Part shown: in pieces, positions 17,321-25,850 of the stretch
Layout: every line of letters starts with the position of its first letter
Numbering within the stretch: position 1 is the first letter of the stretch
The notes under the pieces: model-generated
The model's database searches: none
The model's input: the letters and a program-made list of their open reading frames with translations, nothing else
What the model was told of the DNA's origin: nothing
Source of the DNA: Clostridia bacterium
GTDB taxonomy: Bacteria > Bacillota > Clostridia > Monoglobales > Monoglobaceae
Reading direction: 5' to 3'
NCBI GenBank assembly: GCA_017622215.1
Contig: JAGARO010000002.1
Coordinates: 1-64,000 of the forward strand
Length of the DNA: 64,000 nucleotides
Program-made: the position numbers and the translations under genes

Positions 17321-19267
17321 ATGGATTTAATTGGAAAAATTTTAGCTAACAGATATGAAATAATTGAAGAAATCGGCTCAGGCGGTATGGCTGTGGTTTT
17401 CAAAGCAAGATGTAAACTTCTAAACCGTTATGTTGCCATCAAAATTCTTCGCCCTGAATTTGAAAAGGACAATGATTTTGTCAGACGCTTTAACGTTGAG
17501 GCACAGGCTGCCGCAAGCCTTTCTCACACAAACATTGTTTCTATTTATGACGTAGGAAACGAAAGCGGACTTCACTATATCGTTATGGAATACATCGAAG
17601 GTGAATCCCTTAAGGAATACATCGACAGAAACCACAAGCTTGAATGGAGAATTGCTGTTGAGTTTGCAATACAGATTTGCAAAGGTATTGAACAGGCTCA
17701 TAAAAACAATATTATTCACAGAGATATTAAGCCTCACAACGTTTTAATGACTGCTGACGGTGTACTTAAAATTACTGACTTCGGTATCGCCAGAGCTACT
17801 GCTCAGAGCACTATGACTGCTGAAGACAAAGCTATCGGCTCTGTGCACTATATTTCCCCTGAACAGGCAAGAGGCGGATATACAGATTTCAGAACTGATA
17901 TTTATTCACTTGGTATCGTTTTATATGAAATGCTTACAGGAGTTGTTCCTTTCGACAACGAAAGTGCGGTTTCAATTGCAATAAAGCATCTTCAGGAAAA
18001 ACCTGTTCCACCAAGAGAATATAATCTCGCCATTCCTATGGCTGTGGAAAATATTGTTCTTAAGGCTATTGCAAAGGAAGTTTCTTTAAGATACCAGACT
18101 GTTACTGAATTACTTGATGAACTTCAGAACATTCTTTCCAATCCTGATTACGAAATTAAACCTGTGGTTGAAGAATGGACTCCTCCTGCTAACATCGACA
18201 AGGGTGCTACAATAAAAATGGAACCAATTAAGAGAAAGTTTACTCCTTCTCACGAAGAAGCACCTGAAAAGGAAATCCCTGAAAAGGAAGCTCCTGTTAA
18301 AGAAGAGAAAAAACAAATCGAAGAAATAGACAACACAGATTATTTACCTGAAACTGATAAGAAAAAGGAGATTGATGAAGTGGCTGTCAAGGTTAACAAG
18401 AAAAAAGAACGCAACGTTATTCTTGCTGCATTCGGTGCAGGGGTAGCTTTAATTGTTGCTATGATAATTTTCATTGTTAATGCACTTGGTCTTGGACCTT
18501 TTGCAGAAAATAATACCTTCAAAATCAAGGCTCAGATTCCTAAAGTTGTAGGACAGCTTTACGACGACGTTGTGGAAATGTACAAAAATCCAAACGAACA
18601 GGGCTATCGTTTTGTCTTCGAAATTGCAGAGACTGTTGAAGACCCATCTGTTCCTGAGGGAACAATTGTTTCACAGACACCTGAAGAGGGCTTAAGAAAG
18701 GTCGAAGTTGTTGAAAACAAAATCAGCGTTTCTGACGAGGACGCACCTACCGACAAGGTTATTACAATCAAGGTTAATGTAAGCAGGTCTGGGGCTGAAG
18801 CAGAAAAGGATTTTGTTTTAGACGACTATTCCAACAGTAAAATTGACTCTGTTAAGAAAATTCTTGACAAGGAAAATGTACAATATGAAATCGAATACGA
18901 ATTCAGTGATGAAACTCCGGAAGGATATGTTATCAGACAGTTCCCTAAAGCTGAAAAAACACTCAGACCAAGCGATGTTCTTACATTATATGTAAGCGAG
19001 GGCCCTGAGAATGCTGAGGATGAAACTACTGTTGAAGACCCCACAGAGAACGGCGGACTTAAAAAGGGTTACCTCCGTGTTCCAGGTCCATCCAACAAAG
19101 AATCTGCTTTAGTTGAAGTAAAAGTTGGCGGTAAAACTGTTTACAGCAGTACAATAACCAACGGAACCTACAACGATATTACAATCAAATCCGAAAACAG
19201 CGGTGTTGTGGCTGACGTTTACTATGACGGCGAATACGCAATGAGCTATGACGTGGTGCTTAACTAA
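17321..19267 (+). CDS. prkC: PASTA-domain serine/threonine protein kinase PrkC
   Basis: A 648-residue membrane kinase. The kinase domain has GSGGMAVVF (19-27), VAIK (K41), HRDIKPHN (133-140) and DFG (153-155). A charged linker rich in Glu/Lys and Pro (about 305-365) leads to one transmembrane helix (about 370-390). Outside are two PASTA-type repeats, each ending in a VPEGTIV or TPEGYVI pattern, followed by a different beta-rich tail of about 75 residues without PASTA features. The family senses muropeptides and controls germination, division and wall synthesis. The ATG at 17321 has AGGGGGAT upstream; the upstream in-frame codon at 17303 lies inside stp. Confidence 0.92.
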   Translation: MDLIGKILANRYEIIEEIGSGGMAVVFKARCKLLNRYVAIKILRPEFEKDNDFVRRFNVEAQAAASLSHTNIVSIYDVGNESGLHYIVMEYIEGESLKEYIDRNHKLEWRIAVEFAIQICKGIEQAHKNNIIHRDIKPHNVLMTADGVLKITDFGIARATAQSTMTAEDKAIGSVHYISPEQARGGYTDFRTDIYSLGIVLYEMLTGVVPFDNESAVSIAIKHLQEKPVPPREYNLAIPMAVENIVLKAIAKEVSLRYQTVTELLDELQNILSNPDYEIKPVVEEWTPPANIDKGATIKMEPIKRKFTPSHEEAPEKEIPEKEAPVKEEKKQIEEIDNTDYLPETDKKKEIDEVAVKVNKKKERNVILAAFGAGVALIVAMIIFIVNALGLGPFAENNTFKIKAQIPKVVGQLYDDVVEMYKNPNEQGYRFVFEIAETVEDPSVPEGTIVSQTPEEGLRKVEVVENKISVSDEDAPTDKVITIKVNVSRSGAEAEKDFVLDDYSNSKIDSVKKILDKENVQYEIEYEFSDETPEGYVIRQFPKAEKTLRPSDVLTLYVSEGPENAEDETTVEDPTENGGLKKGYLRVPGPSNKESALVEVKVGGKTVYSSTITNGTYNDITIKSENSGVVADVYYDGEYAMSYDVVLN

Positions 19268-20148
19268 TGGGTGAATTACAGGGAAAAATATTAAAAGGCA
19301 TTGGCGGATTTTATTACATTGATACTCCTGAGGGCGAAATTGAATGCCGTGCAAGAGGCATTTTCCGCAAGGAAAACATCACTCCTCTTGTGGGGGACAA
19401 TGTAAAAATCAAGCTTAATCAAGACGGAAAAACAGGTGTGATTTCCGAAATTTTACCGAGGAAAAATTCCCTTATCCGTCCGCCTGTTGCAAATATTTCA
19501 CAGATTGCAGCTGTAATCGCAGTTGAAAATCCAAAGCCTAATCTTCAGGTTTTAGACAAGCTTATCTGCTGTGCAGAAAACCTTGGTATTAAGGTCTTAA
19601 TTTGCATAAATAAATCTGACCTAGGGGACTGCAGTTTATACGAAAATATTTATAAAAATGCAGGCTTTGATGTGGTTTCATTCTCTGCAAAACAAGAGGA
19701 TATATCTCCTCTTCTTCCTTATCTCAAGGACGAAACAACTGCATTTGCGGGGAACTCAGGTGTTGGGAAATCGAGCATTATAAACCTTATTTTAGGGGAA
19801 GAAGTTTTTGAAACAGGCGAGGTTTCCGAGAAGGCTGAACGAGGCAAACACACTACCCGTCATTCTGAGCTTCGTAAACTTGAAAACTCAGGATATATCA
19901 TTGATACTCCCGGGTTTACTTCCTTTGAATTACAGGATATAACTGCATCTGAACTTTCTTCAACTTTCCGTGAATTTGAGCAGTATCAGGGAATGTGCAA
20001 ATTTCCCGACTGTACTCACAGGGTTGAAAAAGGGTGTGCTGTTTTAGAGGCACTTACTCTTGGAAAAATTGCGCCAAGCAGACACGAAAGCTATCTTGCT
20101 TTATACGAAACACTTAAAAATATTAAACAATGGGAGACAAAAAAATGA
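19267..20148 (+). CDS. rsgA: Ribosome small-subunit biogenesis GTPase RsgA
   Basis: A 293-residue circularly permuted GTPase. An N-terminal OB-fold is followed by NKSD (G4, 115-118), then GNSGVGKSS (G1, 162-170) and DTPGF (G3), and finally a zinc finger with CKFPDCTHRVEKGC. It checks late 30S assembly. It overlaps prkC by one base and rpe by four, within a tightly coupled run. Confidence 0.95.
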   Translation: MGELQGKILKGIGGFYYIDTPEGEIECRARGIFRKENITPLVGDNVKIKLNQDGKTGVISEILPRKNSLIRPPVANISQIAAVIAVENPKPNLQVLDKLICCAENLGIKVLICINKSDLGDCSLYENIYKNAGFDVVSFSAKQEDISPLLPYLKDETTAFAGNSGVGKSSIINLILGEEVFETGEVSEKAERGKHTTRHSELRKLENSGYIIDTPGFTSFELQDITASELSSTFREFEQYQGMCKFPDCTHRVEKGCAVLEALTLGKIAPSRHESYLALYETLKNIKQWETKK

Positions 20149-20801
20149 GAGAAATAAAAGTTGCACCATCAATGCTTTCAGCAGATATTCTGCATCTTGA
20201 AGAAGATATTAAAAAGGTTGAGGCGGCAGGTGCAGACTACCTGCATTTAGACATTATGGACGGACACTTCGTTCCGAATTTAAGCTTTTCTGCTGACATT
20301 GTAAAGGCTATAAGACCAATTTCAAATATGGTTTTTGACGTACATCTTATGATTTCTGACCCTGAATTTTACCTTGAATACTTTGTAAAGGCCGGGGCAG
20401 ACATTGTAACATTCCACTATGAAGCCGTAGAAAATCCTATAGCATTGGCTGAAAAAATTCACAGCTACGGCATTAAAGCAGGCATTTCAATCAAGCCTAA
20501 AACTCCTGCCTCCGTTCTTTCAGACATTATCGAAAACTTCGATTTAATCCTTGTTATGACTGTTGAACCAGGCTTTGGCGGACAGTCCTACATAATGGAA
20601 ATGAACGAAAAAATAGCTGAAGTTCGGGAAATGATTGACAAAACAGGAAAAGATATTGACCTTCAGGTTGATGGCGGTGTTTCTCCTAAAAACGCTCATC
20701 TTCCTGTATCTCACGGTGCAAATGTTTTAGTTGCAGGCTCGGCTGTGTTTAAGTCTGAGGACTACAAAACTACAATTTCTCAAATAAGGAGCGCAGAATA
20801 A
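20145..20801 (+). CDS. rpe: Ribulose-phosphate 3-epimerase
   Basis: A 218-residue TIM-barrel epimerase with LHLDIMDGHFVPN, the metal/catalytic region DVHLMI, and MTVEPGFGGQ and VDGGV near the C-terminus. It interconverts ribulose-5-P and xylulose-5-P in the pentose phosphate pathway. The ATG at 20145 overlaps the rsgA stop (ATGA) with GGGAG eight bases before it. The in-frame ATG at 20130 has no ribosome site. Confidence 0.95.
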   Translation: MREIKVAPSMLSADILHLEEDIKKVEAAGADYLHLDIMDGHFVPNLSFSADIVKAIRPISNMVFDVHLMISDPEFYLEYFVKAGADIVTFHYEAVENPIALAEKIHSYGIKAGISIKPKTPASVLSDIIENFDLILVMTVEPGFGGQSYIMEMNEKIAEVREMIDKTGKDIDLQVDGGVSPKNAHLPVSHGANVLVAGSAVFKSEDYKTTISQIRSAE

Positions 20802-21427
20802 TGCGTGTTTTTATAATCGGCTCTGCTCCGCAAAAGGATTTGGGCTATCTTAAGAAAATTGATTTTTCTTCTTCTATGATTATTGCTGCAGACGGCGGTT
20901 TAAGAGTGTGCGAGGCTCTGGGACTCACGCCTGATGCGTGGATTGGGGACAACGATTCATTAAAAAGAGAAGAAATCAATGCAAAAGATACTGTTTTTTT
21001 AGACACACATAAGGATAAAACTGACGTTAACGTATGTGTTGACTATGCCACCCAAAAAGGGGCAACCCACATAACACTCCTCTGTGTTACAGGGGGCAGA
21101 CTTGACCACGAATACGGAAATTTTGCTATGCTTAAATACATTTCACAGCATAACATTTACGGTGAAATTATTGATGAGCAAAATACTGTTTTATACACAG
21201 ATAAAGCTATTACTATTCCGAAAAATGACCGTGAATTTCTTTCAATTTTTCCTTATGGAAATCAGGTTAAAGGGCTTACTGTTACAGGAACGGAGTATGA
21301 AGCTTTTCAGGTTGACATCAACAACTATTCAACGCTTACTGTTTCAAACAGAATTATAAACGAGGCACATATTTCCTTTGATTCGGGCGAGCTTTTAATA
21401 TTTTTATCAGGTGACAAGAGTGCATAA
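20801..21427 (+). CDS. thiN: Thiamine pyrophosphokinase
   Basis: A 208-residue protein with the thiamine pyrophosphokinase catalytic domain (IIAADGGLRVC, the GDNDS motif, and THITLLCVTGGRLDHEYGN) and a C-terminal beta-rich binding domain. It converts thiamine to TPP. The start overlaps the rpe stop by one base. Its final codons (Lys-Ser-Ala-stop) form the 5' strand of the long stem described at 21,416-21,685. Confidence 0.92.
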   Translation: MRVFIIGSAPQKDLGYLKKIDFSSSMIIAADGGLRVCEALGLTPDAWIGDNDSLKREEINAKDTVFLDTHKDKTDVNVCVDYATQKGATHITLLCVTGGRLDHEYGNFAMLKYISQHNIYGEIIDEQNTVLYTDKAITIPKNDREFLSIFPYGNQVKGLTVTGTEYEAFQVDINNYSTLTVSNRIINEAHISFDSGELLIFLSGDKSA

Positions 21428-21685
21428 AGGCATCTTTCTTTAGGAAGAAGTCAATTTGGATTTCAATATTATAAAAGCCTTACAACACGATGTGTAGTAA
21501 GGCTTATTTTATTATCCAAACAATTTATTGCTTGAAACACAGCATTTCGGATGGCGGACAAGGTAAAAAAAGAAGTTAATCCTTTGTGGATTAACGAGGC
21601 TTTTTCCGCAGTACGACGCCGAAATGCATAGTTTCAAGTTGGCTTATCCCTAAAGACAGATGCCTTTCCTTATGCACTCTTTTTT
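21416..21685 (+). ncRNA. large structured RNA element ending in a terminator-like U-tract
   Basis: This segment folds into a three-way junction. The closing stem pairs AAGAGTGCATAA (21416-21427) with 21670-21681, then AGGCATCT (21428-21435) with 21658-21665, then CTTTAGG (21438-21444) with 21649-21655. Arm A pairs AAGCCTTAC (21475-21483) with 21497-21505, has an inner ACAC/GTGT pair, and may be extended by TTTGGAT/ATCCAAA (21455-21461 with 21514-21520). Arm B pairs CTTGAAAC (21531-21538) with 21631-21638, GCATTTCGG (21542-21550) with 21619-21627 and GCGGA (21554-21558) with 21605-21609, and is capped by GTTAATCC/GGATTAAC (21575-21582 with 21588-21595). Six T follow the closing stem, so the whole may terminate the long operon. 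I recognise no known RNA family. A MITE-like element is the main alternative. Confidence 0.6.
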
Positions 21686-21718
21686 CATTTCTGAATATAT
21701 TATTTCAGGGGTGATTTT

Positions 21719-21883
21719 ATGAGATGCAGACCTAATTGTAGTAGAAATAAGCCTTTGGGCTGGTTTTTTGTTGCCCTGGGACTTGGGATACTCCTGGCTC
21801 ACGTCATCCCATACTACTTACTTCTCGCATTCTTCGGAATTGCTTTGATTTGTGTGGGTATAAACTTTATAACAAGAAAATAG
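21719..21883 (+). CDS. small membrane protein next to spoVM
   Basis: A 54-residue protein not assigned to any family. It has a short basic N-terminus with two Cys (MRCRPNCSRNK), then two hydrophobic segments (about 13-30 and 32-51) separated by the polar HVIPYY turn, and a basic end (TRK). AGGGGTGA lies six bases before the ATG. It follows the structured element and precedes spoVM by 14 bases, so it may be co-transcribed with that sporulation gene. A role in sporulation is only inferred from position. Confidence 0.7.
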   Translation: MRCRPNCSRNKPLGWFFVALGLGILLAHVIPYYLLLAFFGIALICVGINFITRK

Positions 21884-21897
21884 AAAGGATGATTTCT

Positions 21898-21969
21898 TTG
21901 CAAATTGTTGTAGTTAAAGCTCCAAAATACCTAAGAGGACTCCTTAAAAGGTTATTTAGAATTAAATAA
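21898..21969 (+). CDS. spoVM: Stage V sporulation protein SpoVM
   Basis: A 23-residue amphipathic peptide read from a TTG start, which is preceded by AAAGGA at an 8-base spacing. The nearby in-frame ATG at 21889 overlaps that ribosome site and is less likely. The pattern QIVVVKAPKYLRGLLKRLF fits SpoVM: hydrophobic first residues, then KxPKxLxG, then an amphipathic basic helix. Bacillus SpoVM (26 residues) binds the convex forespore membrane and anchors SpoIVA for coat and cortex assembly. Position gives independent support: in Bacillus the order is prpC-prkC-rsgA-rpe-thiN-spoVM-rpmB, and the same genes surround it here, though rpmB is inverted. Confidence 0.85.
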   Translation: MQIVVVKAPKYLRGLLKRLFRIK

Positions 21970-21981
21970 TTACATAGAAAA

Positions 21982-22007
21982 AACAGACATAGAAAACTAT
22001 GTCTGTT
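21982..22007. terminator. bidirectional terminator between spoVM and rpmB
   Basis: AACAGACATAG (21982-21992) and its exact complement (21997-22007) surround a 4-base loop. Runs of A and T on the two sides let it stop both convergent transcripts. Confidence 0.9.
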
Positions 22008-22028
22008 AATTTTTTATTTTCAGATAAA

Positions 22029-22217
22029 TTAGATAGCTCGATCAACTTTTCCCGATCTTAAGCATCTTGAGCATACATATACTCTCTTTGGTGTTCCGTC
22101 AACAACAGCCTTTACTCTTCTTACGTTTGGTTTCCAAGCCTTGTTTGAACGACGATGTGAATGAGAAACTTTAATTCCGAAAACAACGCCTTTTCCACAT
22201 ACTTCACACTTTGCCAT
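22029..22217 (-). CDS. rpmB: 50S ribosomal protein L28
   Basis: A 62-residue L28 protein starting MAKCEVCGKGVVFG, with the RRSNKAWKPNVRRV core and a second Cys pair (CSRC), so this is the zinc-binding (C+) form. The ATG at 22217 has an AGGAGGTG site; the upstream in-frame start lacks one. A consensus promoter lies just upstream. Confidence 0.97.
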   Translation of the reverse strand: MAKCEVCGKGVVFGIKVSHSHRRSNKAWKPNVRRVKAVVDGTPKRVYVCSRCLRSGKVDRAI

Positions 22218-22259
22218 ATATAACACCTCCTAAAAGATTTTTTCCATATCAACTTTTGT

Positions 22260-22288
22260 ATTATAACAGACTTTTTTCCATAATGCAA
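22260..22288 (-). promoter_or_regulatory. promoter of rpmB
   Basis: On the minus strand TTGCAT (22283-22288) and TATAAT (22260-22265) have a 17-base spacer, about 40 bases before the start codon. Confidence 0.85.
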
Positions 22289-22316
22289 GTATTTTTTTAT
22301 TTTTTTTCAAAATTTA

Positions 22317-22345
22317 TTTACAAATGTTTTATATTCTAGTATAAT
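22317..22345 (+). promoter_or_regulatory. promoter of the hprK operon
   Basis: TTTACA (22317-22322) and TATAAT (22340-22345) are 17 bases apart, 40 bases before hprK. It diverges from the rpmB promoter. Confidence 0.8.
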
Positions 22346-22385
22346 TAATGTAGGTAATTATATCTAACGAAAGGTAGTTTGTACT

Positions 22386-23312
22386 ATGCAGGAAAAATAT
22401 ACCGTAAAACTTACAAAAATAATGAATGAATTTAATCTTGAAACACTGTATCTTCCTGAGGAGGAAGTGCTTATTGAGTCTGCTGACGTTAACCGTCCGG
22501 GGCTTCCTATTTCAGGATTTTTCGAATATTATGACCCGAAACGTATTCAGATTATCGGTAAAGCTGAATACACCTATCTAAAAAACCTTTCCATTGAGGA
22601 AAGAAACAAAAAAATGACTTCACTTTTTGAGCATAAAGTTCCTGCTCTTATTTTTACAAGGGACATCCCTGTGCATCCTGAAATTCTTACACTTGCTGAA
22701 AAATACAAGGTTCCTGTACTTCGCACATCACTTATGACTTCCGAGTTTATGAGTGCTCTTATCGCATATCTTAACAACGAACTTGCACCAAGAATTACAA
22801 GACATGGTGTACTTGTAGAAGTTTACGGCGAAGGTATTTTAATTCTCGGCGAATCTGGAATCGGTAAGTCCGAGGCTGCTGTTGAGCTTATGAAACGAGG
22901 CCACAGACTTATTGCCGATGATGCTGTTGAAATCAAAAAGGTTTCAGCTAAAGCCTTAGTTGGTTCTTCCCCTGAAATTATCAGACACTTTATCGAAATC
23001 CGAGGCATCGGTGTAATTGACGTCCAGAAAATTTTTGGTATGGGTGCTGTTAAAAACACAGAGAAAATTGACCTTGTTATTCTTCTTGAAGCATGGCAGA
23101 AAGGAAAACAGTACGACAGGCTCGGGCTTGTTGACGAATACACAAACATTTTAGGTCTTGACATTCCTTCCCTTACTATTCCTGTTCGTCCGGGCAGAAA
23201 CCTTGCAATTATCTTTGAGGTTGCTGCTATGAACAACAGACAGAGAAAAATGGGATATAATGCCGCTGAAGAACTTAACAAAAGACTTATGGAACAGATT
23301 CACCGCAACTAA
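22386..23312 (+). CDS. hprK: HPr kinase/phosphorylase
   Basis: A 308-residue protein with an N-terminal domain (1-130) and a C-terminal kinase domain with His140 (TRHGVLVEVYG), Walker A GESGIGKS (155-162), the ADDA acidic pair near 178, IEIRGIGVIDV, and a C-terminal MGYNAAEELNKRLM helix. It phosphorylates Ser46 of HPr in response to glycolytic state and removes the same phosphate, so it drives CcpA-type catabolite control. First gene of the hprK-php-murB-rapZ-whiA-dnaE run. Confidence 0.95.
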   Translation: MQEKYTVKLTKIMNEFNLETLYLPEEEVLIESADVNRPGLPISGFFEYYDPKRIQIIGKAEYTYLKNLSIEERNKKMTSLFEHKVPALIFTRDIPVHPEILTLAEKYKVPVLRTSLMTSEFMSALIAYLNNELAPRITRHGVLVEVYGEGILILGESGIGKSEAAVELMKRGHRLIADDAVEIKKVSAKALVGSSPEIIRHFIEIRGIGVIDVQKIFGMGAVKNTEKIDLVILLEAWQKGKQYDRLGLVDEYTNILGLDIPSLTIPVRPGRNLAIIFEVAAMNNRQRKMGYNAAEELNKRLMEQIHRN

Positions 23313-23329
23313 CGGGAGGCAGGGCTACA

Positions 23330-24055
23330 ATGAAAATTTTAACTGATTTACACACACATACAATGGTTAGCCACCACGTTTTCAGTACACTTATGGAAAA
23401 TATTGAGTTCGGCAAGACTCAGGGTATTGAGCTTATCGCTATGACTGACCACGCGCCTGCTATTCCTGACGGCGCTCACGAATGGCATTTCTTAAACTCA
23501 AGAAATCTTCCCTCAGTTGTAAATGGCGTAAAGCTTCTTAAGGGGGCTGAGGTCAACATTATAGGAAAGAGCGGAGAGATTGACCTTAAGGGGTTTGCAC
23601 TTGAGTGTCTTGATTTAATTATTGCATCAATTCACAACCCTACTTACGCTGACAGGGACGCTGAGGACCACACAGAAACATGGCTTAACGTTATGGAAAA
23701 CCCGTATGTTGACATTCTCGGACATCCAGGCAGGGACAACTATTATTTTGATGTTGAGGCTGTTACAAAAAAGGCAAAGGAAAAGAATATCTGCATAGAA
23801 CTTAACGAGCATACCCTTGTAAAAAGCCAAAAATCTGACGATTTCTGCAGGGAAATTGCTTTAGCTTGTAAACGCAACGGCACAAAGGTTGTAATAAACT
23901 CCGATGCACATTTTTGTACCGAAGTTGGTGTTTATGAAAAAGTTCCTAAAATGCTTGAGGAAATTGATTTTCCTGAGGAGCTTATTATGAATACAAATGC
24001 TTCCAGATTCATAAAATATCTGGAAGAAAAACGAAATAAAAAATATAACTTCTAA
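23330..24055 (+). CDS. PHP-domain phosphoesterase (YcdX-like)
   Basis: A 241-residue PHP domain with the opening metal motif DLHTHTMVSHH, a TDHAPAI segment, a late NSDAHF motif and other conserved His residues. The trinuclear metal site suggests a phosphatase; relatives are annotated as histidinol-phosphatase-like or YcdX. The context (between hprK and murB) gives no clear substrate. AGGAGG-type site GGGAGG precedes the ATG. Confidence 0.82.
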   Translation: MKILTDLHTHTMVSHHVFSTLMENIEFGKTQGIELIAMTDHAPAIPDGAHEWHFLNSRNLPSVVNGVKLLKGAEVNIIGKSGEIDLKGFALECLDLIIASIHNPTYADRDAEDHTETWLNVMENPYVDILGHPGRDNYYFDVEAVTKKAKEKNICIELNEHTLVKSQKSDDFCREIALACKRNGTKVVINSDAHFCTEVGVYEKVPKMLEEIDFPEELIMNTNASRFIKYLEEKRNKKYNF

Positions 24056-24064
24056 GGAGTTAAC

Positions 24065-24970
24065 ATGGATATTTTTAATGAACTTTCAAAGTTTACAAAT
24101 CCTGAAAATATATTAAAAGACGAGCCTATGAAGAATCACACAACCTTCAAAATCGGTGGAAATGCTGACTTTCTTGTGTCCCCTTCTTCTACCCAGGAAA
24201 TTTCAGACATCATCTCCTTTCTTAAGGAAAATGATATAAATTTTGCTGTAATAGGCAACGGCTCAAATCTTCTTGTATCCGACAAGGGTTTCAGAGGGGT
24301 AATTATCCGACTTCACAAGAATTTCTGCGGATTTTCTGTGGAGGGGGACTGTATTGTTGCAGAGGGCGGAATTCTTTTGTCCCGTCTTGCAAATATTGCC
24401 CTTGAAAACTCTCTTACAGGCTTTGAGTTTGCTTCTGGTATTCCAGGCTCGCTTGCAGGGGCTACTTTTATGAATGCAGGTGCTTACGGCCCTGAAATGA
24501 AAGATGTTATTTTAGAAGTTACATTTATAGATAACAACTGTGAAGTGAAAACTATTGGCGTAGATGAATGCGACTTTGGTTACAGAACTTCATATTTTTC
24601 AAAGAATAACGCTGTTGTTTTATCAGTAAAGCTTAAATTATCAAAAGGTGATAAAGCTGAAATTAAAAAGACTATGGATGACTTAAATAAGCGTCGTTCA
24701 GACAAACAGCCTCTTACTTTTCCAAGTGCAGGAAGCGTTTTCAAGCGTCCTGTGGGGCACTTTGCAGGGGCACTTGTTGAACAGGCAGGGCTTAAAAACT
24801 ACTCCATAGGCGGAGCTATGGTTTCGGAAAAACACGCAGGTTTTATCATCAACACAGGTAACGCTACCTGTGAGGATGTATTAAACCTTATTGAATATAT
24901 AAAGAAAACTGTGTACGACAAATTCGGGGTTACTTTAGAGCCTGAAGTTCGTATACTCGGAGAATTTTAG
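24065..24970 (+). CDS. murB: UDP-N-acetylenolpyruvoylglucosamine reductase
   Basis: A 301-residue FAD enzyme with the FAD-binding IGNGSNLLVSDKGFRG, the ASGIPGSLAG and MNAGAYG motifs, the FPSAGSVFKRP region carrying the catalytic Ser, and LEPEVRILGEF at the C-terminus. It reduces the enolpyruvyl group in UDP-MurNAc synthesis. It is a type II MurB judging by length and the shortened loop, which is inference. Confidence 0.95.
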   Translation: MDIFNELSKFTNPENILKDEPMKNHTTFKIGGNADFLVSPSSTQEISDIISFLKENDINFAVIGNGSNLLVSDKGFRGVIIRLHKNFCGFSVEGDCIVAEGGILLSRLANIALENSLTGFEFASGIPGSLAGATFMNAGAYGPEMKDVILEVTFIDNNCEVKTIGVDECDFGYRTSYFSKNNAVVLSVKLKLSKGDKAEIKKTMDDLNKRRSDKQPLTFPSAGSVFKRPVGHFAGALVEQAGLKNYSIGGAMVSEKHAGFIINTGNATCEDVLNLIEYIKKTVYDKFGVTLEPEVRILGEF

Positions 24971-24981
24971 GGGGTAAGGAA

Positions 24982-25839
24982 ATGAAGTTTATTATAGTTA
25001 CAGGTATGAGCGGTGCAGGTAAATCACAGGCCGTTCACTGTCTTGAGGATATAGGATTTTTCTGCATTGATAATATGCCTCCTCAGCTTATCGGTAAATT
25101 TGCAGAGCTTTATAACAACGCTGAAAAAATTAAGGGGATTGCTGTAGTTTGCGACATCCGTTCAGGCGAACTTTTTGAGTCCTTCTCCTCTACTCTTGAC
25201 GAGCTTACTGAGTCAGGCTATGATTATGAAATACTTTTCCTTGATGCTGACAACGAAACTCTTATTAAAAGATACAAGGAAACAAGGCGTAATCATCCTA
25301 TGTCAGGCAGCGACAGAATTATTGACGGTATTACAAGGGAAAGAGAAATCCTTGAAAAAATCAAAAACCGTTCCACACATATCATTGATACAACATATCT
25401 TAAAACTTCAAAGCTTAAGGAACAGATAAATGCTATTTATAATACTGATGACAAGTCAAACGGACTTTTGGTAAACATCCTCTCCTTTGGCTTTAAGTAC
25501 GGTATTCCTCTGGATTCCGACCTTGTGTTTGACGTAAGATTTCTTCCAAACCCTTACTATGACCTCACTCTTCGTGAGCATACAGGACTTGAAAGCTGTA
25601 TTTCAGACTATGTAATGGGCTTTAAACAGAGTAAAGAATTTTTAGAAAAACTTAAGGATATGATAACCTATCTCATTCCTCACTACATTGAAGAGGGCAA
25701 GAGTCAGCTTGTTATTTCCATCGGCTGTACAGGCGGACACCACAGAAGTGTTACTATTGCTGAAGAGCTTCACAAAACACTTAAAGACATGGGACAGAAT
25801 GTAAATATTACACACAGAGATATTCACAAAAACGTATAA
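24982..25839 (+). CDS. rapZ: RNase adapter / nucleotide-binding protein RapZ
   Basis: A 285-residue protein with Walker A GMSGAGKS (8-15), a D-rich Walker B region, DVRFLPNPYY and a C-terminal domain with GCTGGHHRSV. In E. coli RapZ targets GlmZ small RNA to RNase E and controls amino-sugar synthesis; Firmicute YvcJ has nucleotide hydrolase activity and affects competence. It lies directly before whiA. The yvcK gene that usually separates the two is absent. Confidence 0.93.
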   Translation: MKFIIVTGMSGAGKSQAVHCLEDIGFFCIDNMPPQLIGKFAELYNNAEKIKGIAVVCDIRSGELFESFSSTLDELTESGYDYEILFLDADNETLIKRYKETRRNHPMSGSDRIIDGITREREILEKIKNRSTHIIDTTYLKTSKLKEQINAIYNTDDKSNGLLVNILSFGFKYGIPLDSDLVFDVRFLPNPYYDLTLREHTGLESCISDYVMGFKQSKEFLEKLKDMITYLIPHYIEEGKSQLVISIGCTGGHHRSVTIAEELHKTLKDMGQNVNITHRDIHKNV

Positions 25840-25850
25840 AGGTGATTTAT

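Noticed and set aside
21428-21718. Insertion sequence or group II intron between thiN and the small membrane gene
   Set aside because: There is no transposase or reverse transcriptase frame and no domain V-like hairpin. Inverted ends exist, but the left arm lies in thiN codons and no target duplication is visible, so I list it as a structured element with MITE as an alternative.
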